Below are positions 5,801-5,840 of a DNA stretch of 5,840 nt, piece after piece. The position numbers and the translations under genes were made by a program. How positions within the stretch are numbered: the first letter of the stretch is position 1; each line of letters begins with the position of its first letter. The notes beneath the pieces are model-generated. The model was not told where the DNA came from and searched no databases. It saw only the letters and a program-made list of their open reading frames with translations. The stretch comes from Actinomycetota bacterium (GTDB taxonomy: Bacteria > Actinomycetota > Thermoleophilia > Gaiellales > Gaiellaceae): NCBI GenBank assembly GCA_016870235.1, contig VGCB01000201.1:1-5840 (forward strand). The letters run 5' to 3'.

Positions 5801-5840
5801 GGTCGGCCCGATTCTACGGATCTACCGACCGTTTGGTGGA
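5799..5840 (-). promoter_or_regulatory. Putative promoter/operator of the flavoenzyme operon
   Basis: On the minus strand a -10-like TAGAAT (5811-5816) ends ten bases before the GTG start. This would place transcription start about 3-5 bases before the codon, a nearly leaderless mRNA, in keeping with the missing Shine-Dalgarno. No good -35 is seen 17 bases further up (CCACCA). An 8-bp perfect inverted repeat, ACGGTCGG (5799-5806) and CCGACCGT (5825-5832), flanks the -10. The outer part, 5821-5840, is also an imperfect 20-bp palindrome centred between 5830 and 5831 (7 of 10 pairs match), of the ACCGACC/GGTCGGT kind often bound by TetR-family repressors. The window ends here, so the full site cannot be judged. 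Confidence 0.35.

Overview
The window is very GC-rich bacterial DNA (about 70% by eye). Codon third positions are almost all G or C, GTG starts occur, and long spurious open frames appear on the opposite strand of real genes. The base composition, the TTGACC/TAnnnT-type promoter candidates and the protein families suit a high-GC actinobacterium, perhaps a soil lineage such as Thermoleophilia/Solirubrobacterales. This placement is inference, because no phylogenetic marker is present.

Layout: (1) 1-809, minus strand: the N-terminal 269 residues of a DHA2-type (14-helix) major facilitator drug/H+ antiporter that runs off the left edge. (2) 810-952: a divergent control region with a 7-7-7 inverted repeat (839-859), a good promoter candidate for the rightward gene and a strong Shine-Dalgarno. 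(3) 953-1765, plus strand: a classical NAD-type short-chain dehydrogenase with an insertion of about 27 residues. (4) 1766-1804: a 39-base convergent gap without a convincing terminator. (5) 1805-5800, minus strand: a tight three-gene operon read right to left. It encodes a 640-residue FMN/4Fe-4S/FAD ene-reductase of the 2,4-dienoyl-CoA reductase/BaiCD type, then 22 bases later a 3-hydroxybutyryl-CoA dehydrogenase, then, overlapping it by GTGA, a 12-helix MFS permease. (6) 5801-5840: the operon's upstream region, with a -10-like TAGAAT ten bases from the GTG start and overlapping inverted repeats.

The operon can be read as a small acid-catabolism module. The permease would bring in (or export) an organic acid, the flavoenzyme would reduce a conjugated C=C bond of an enoate or enoyl-CoA, and the dehydrogenase would do the NAD-linked 3-hydroxyacyl-CoA step of beta-oxidation. 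The facing SDR could act on an alcohol or ketone of a related substrate, but it is transcribed separately. No CoA ligase, hydratase, thiolase or regulator lies within the window, so the substrate is unknown. I see no RNA genes, mobile elements, CRISPR arrays or long repeats. The content is mostly ordinary metabolic genes; the points of interest are the operon combination, unusual residues in the flavoenzyme, and the two putative operator regions.
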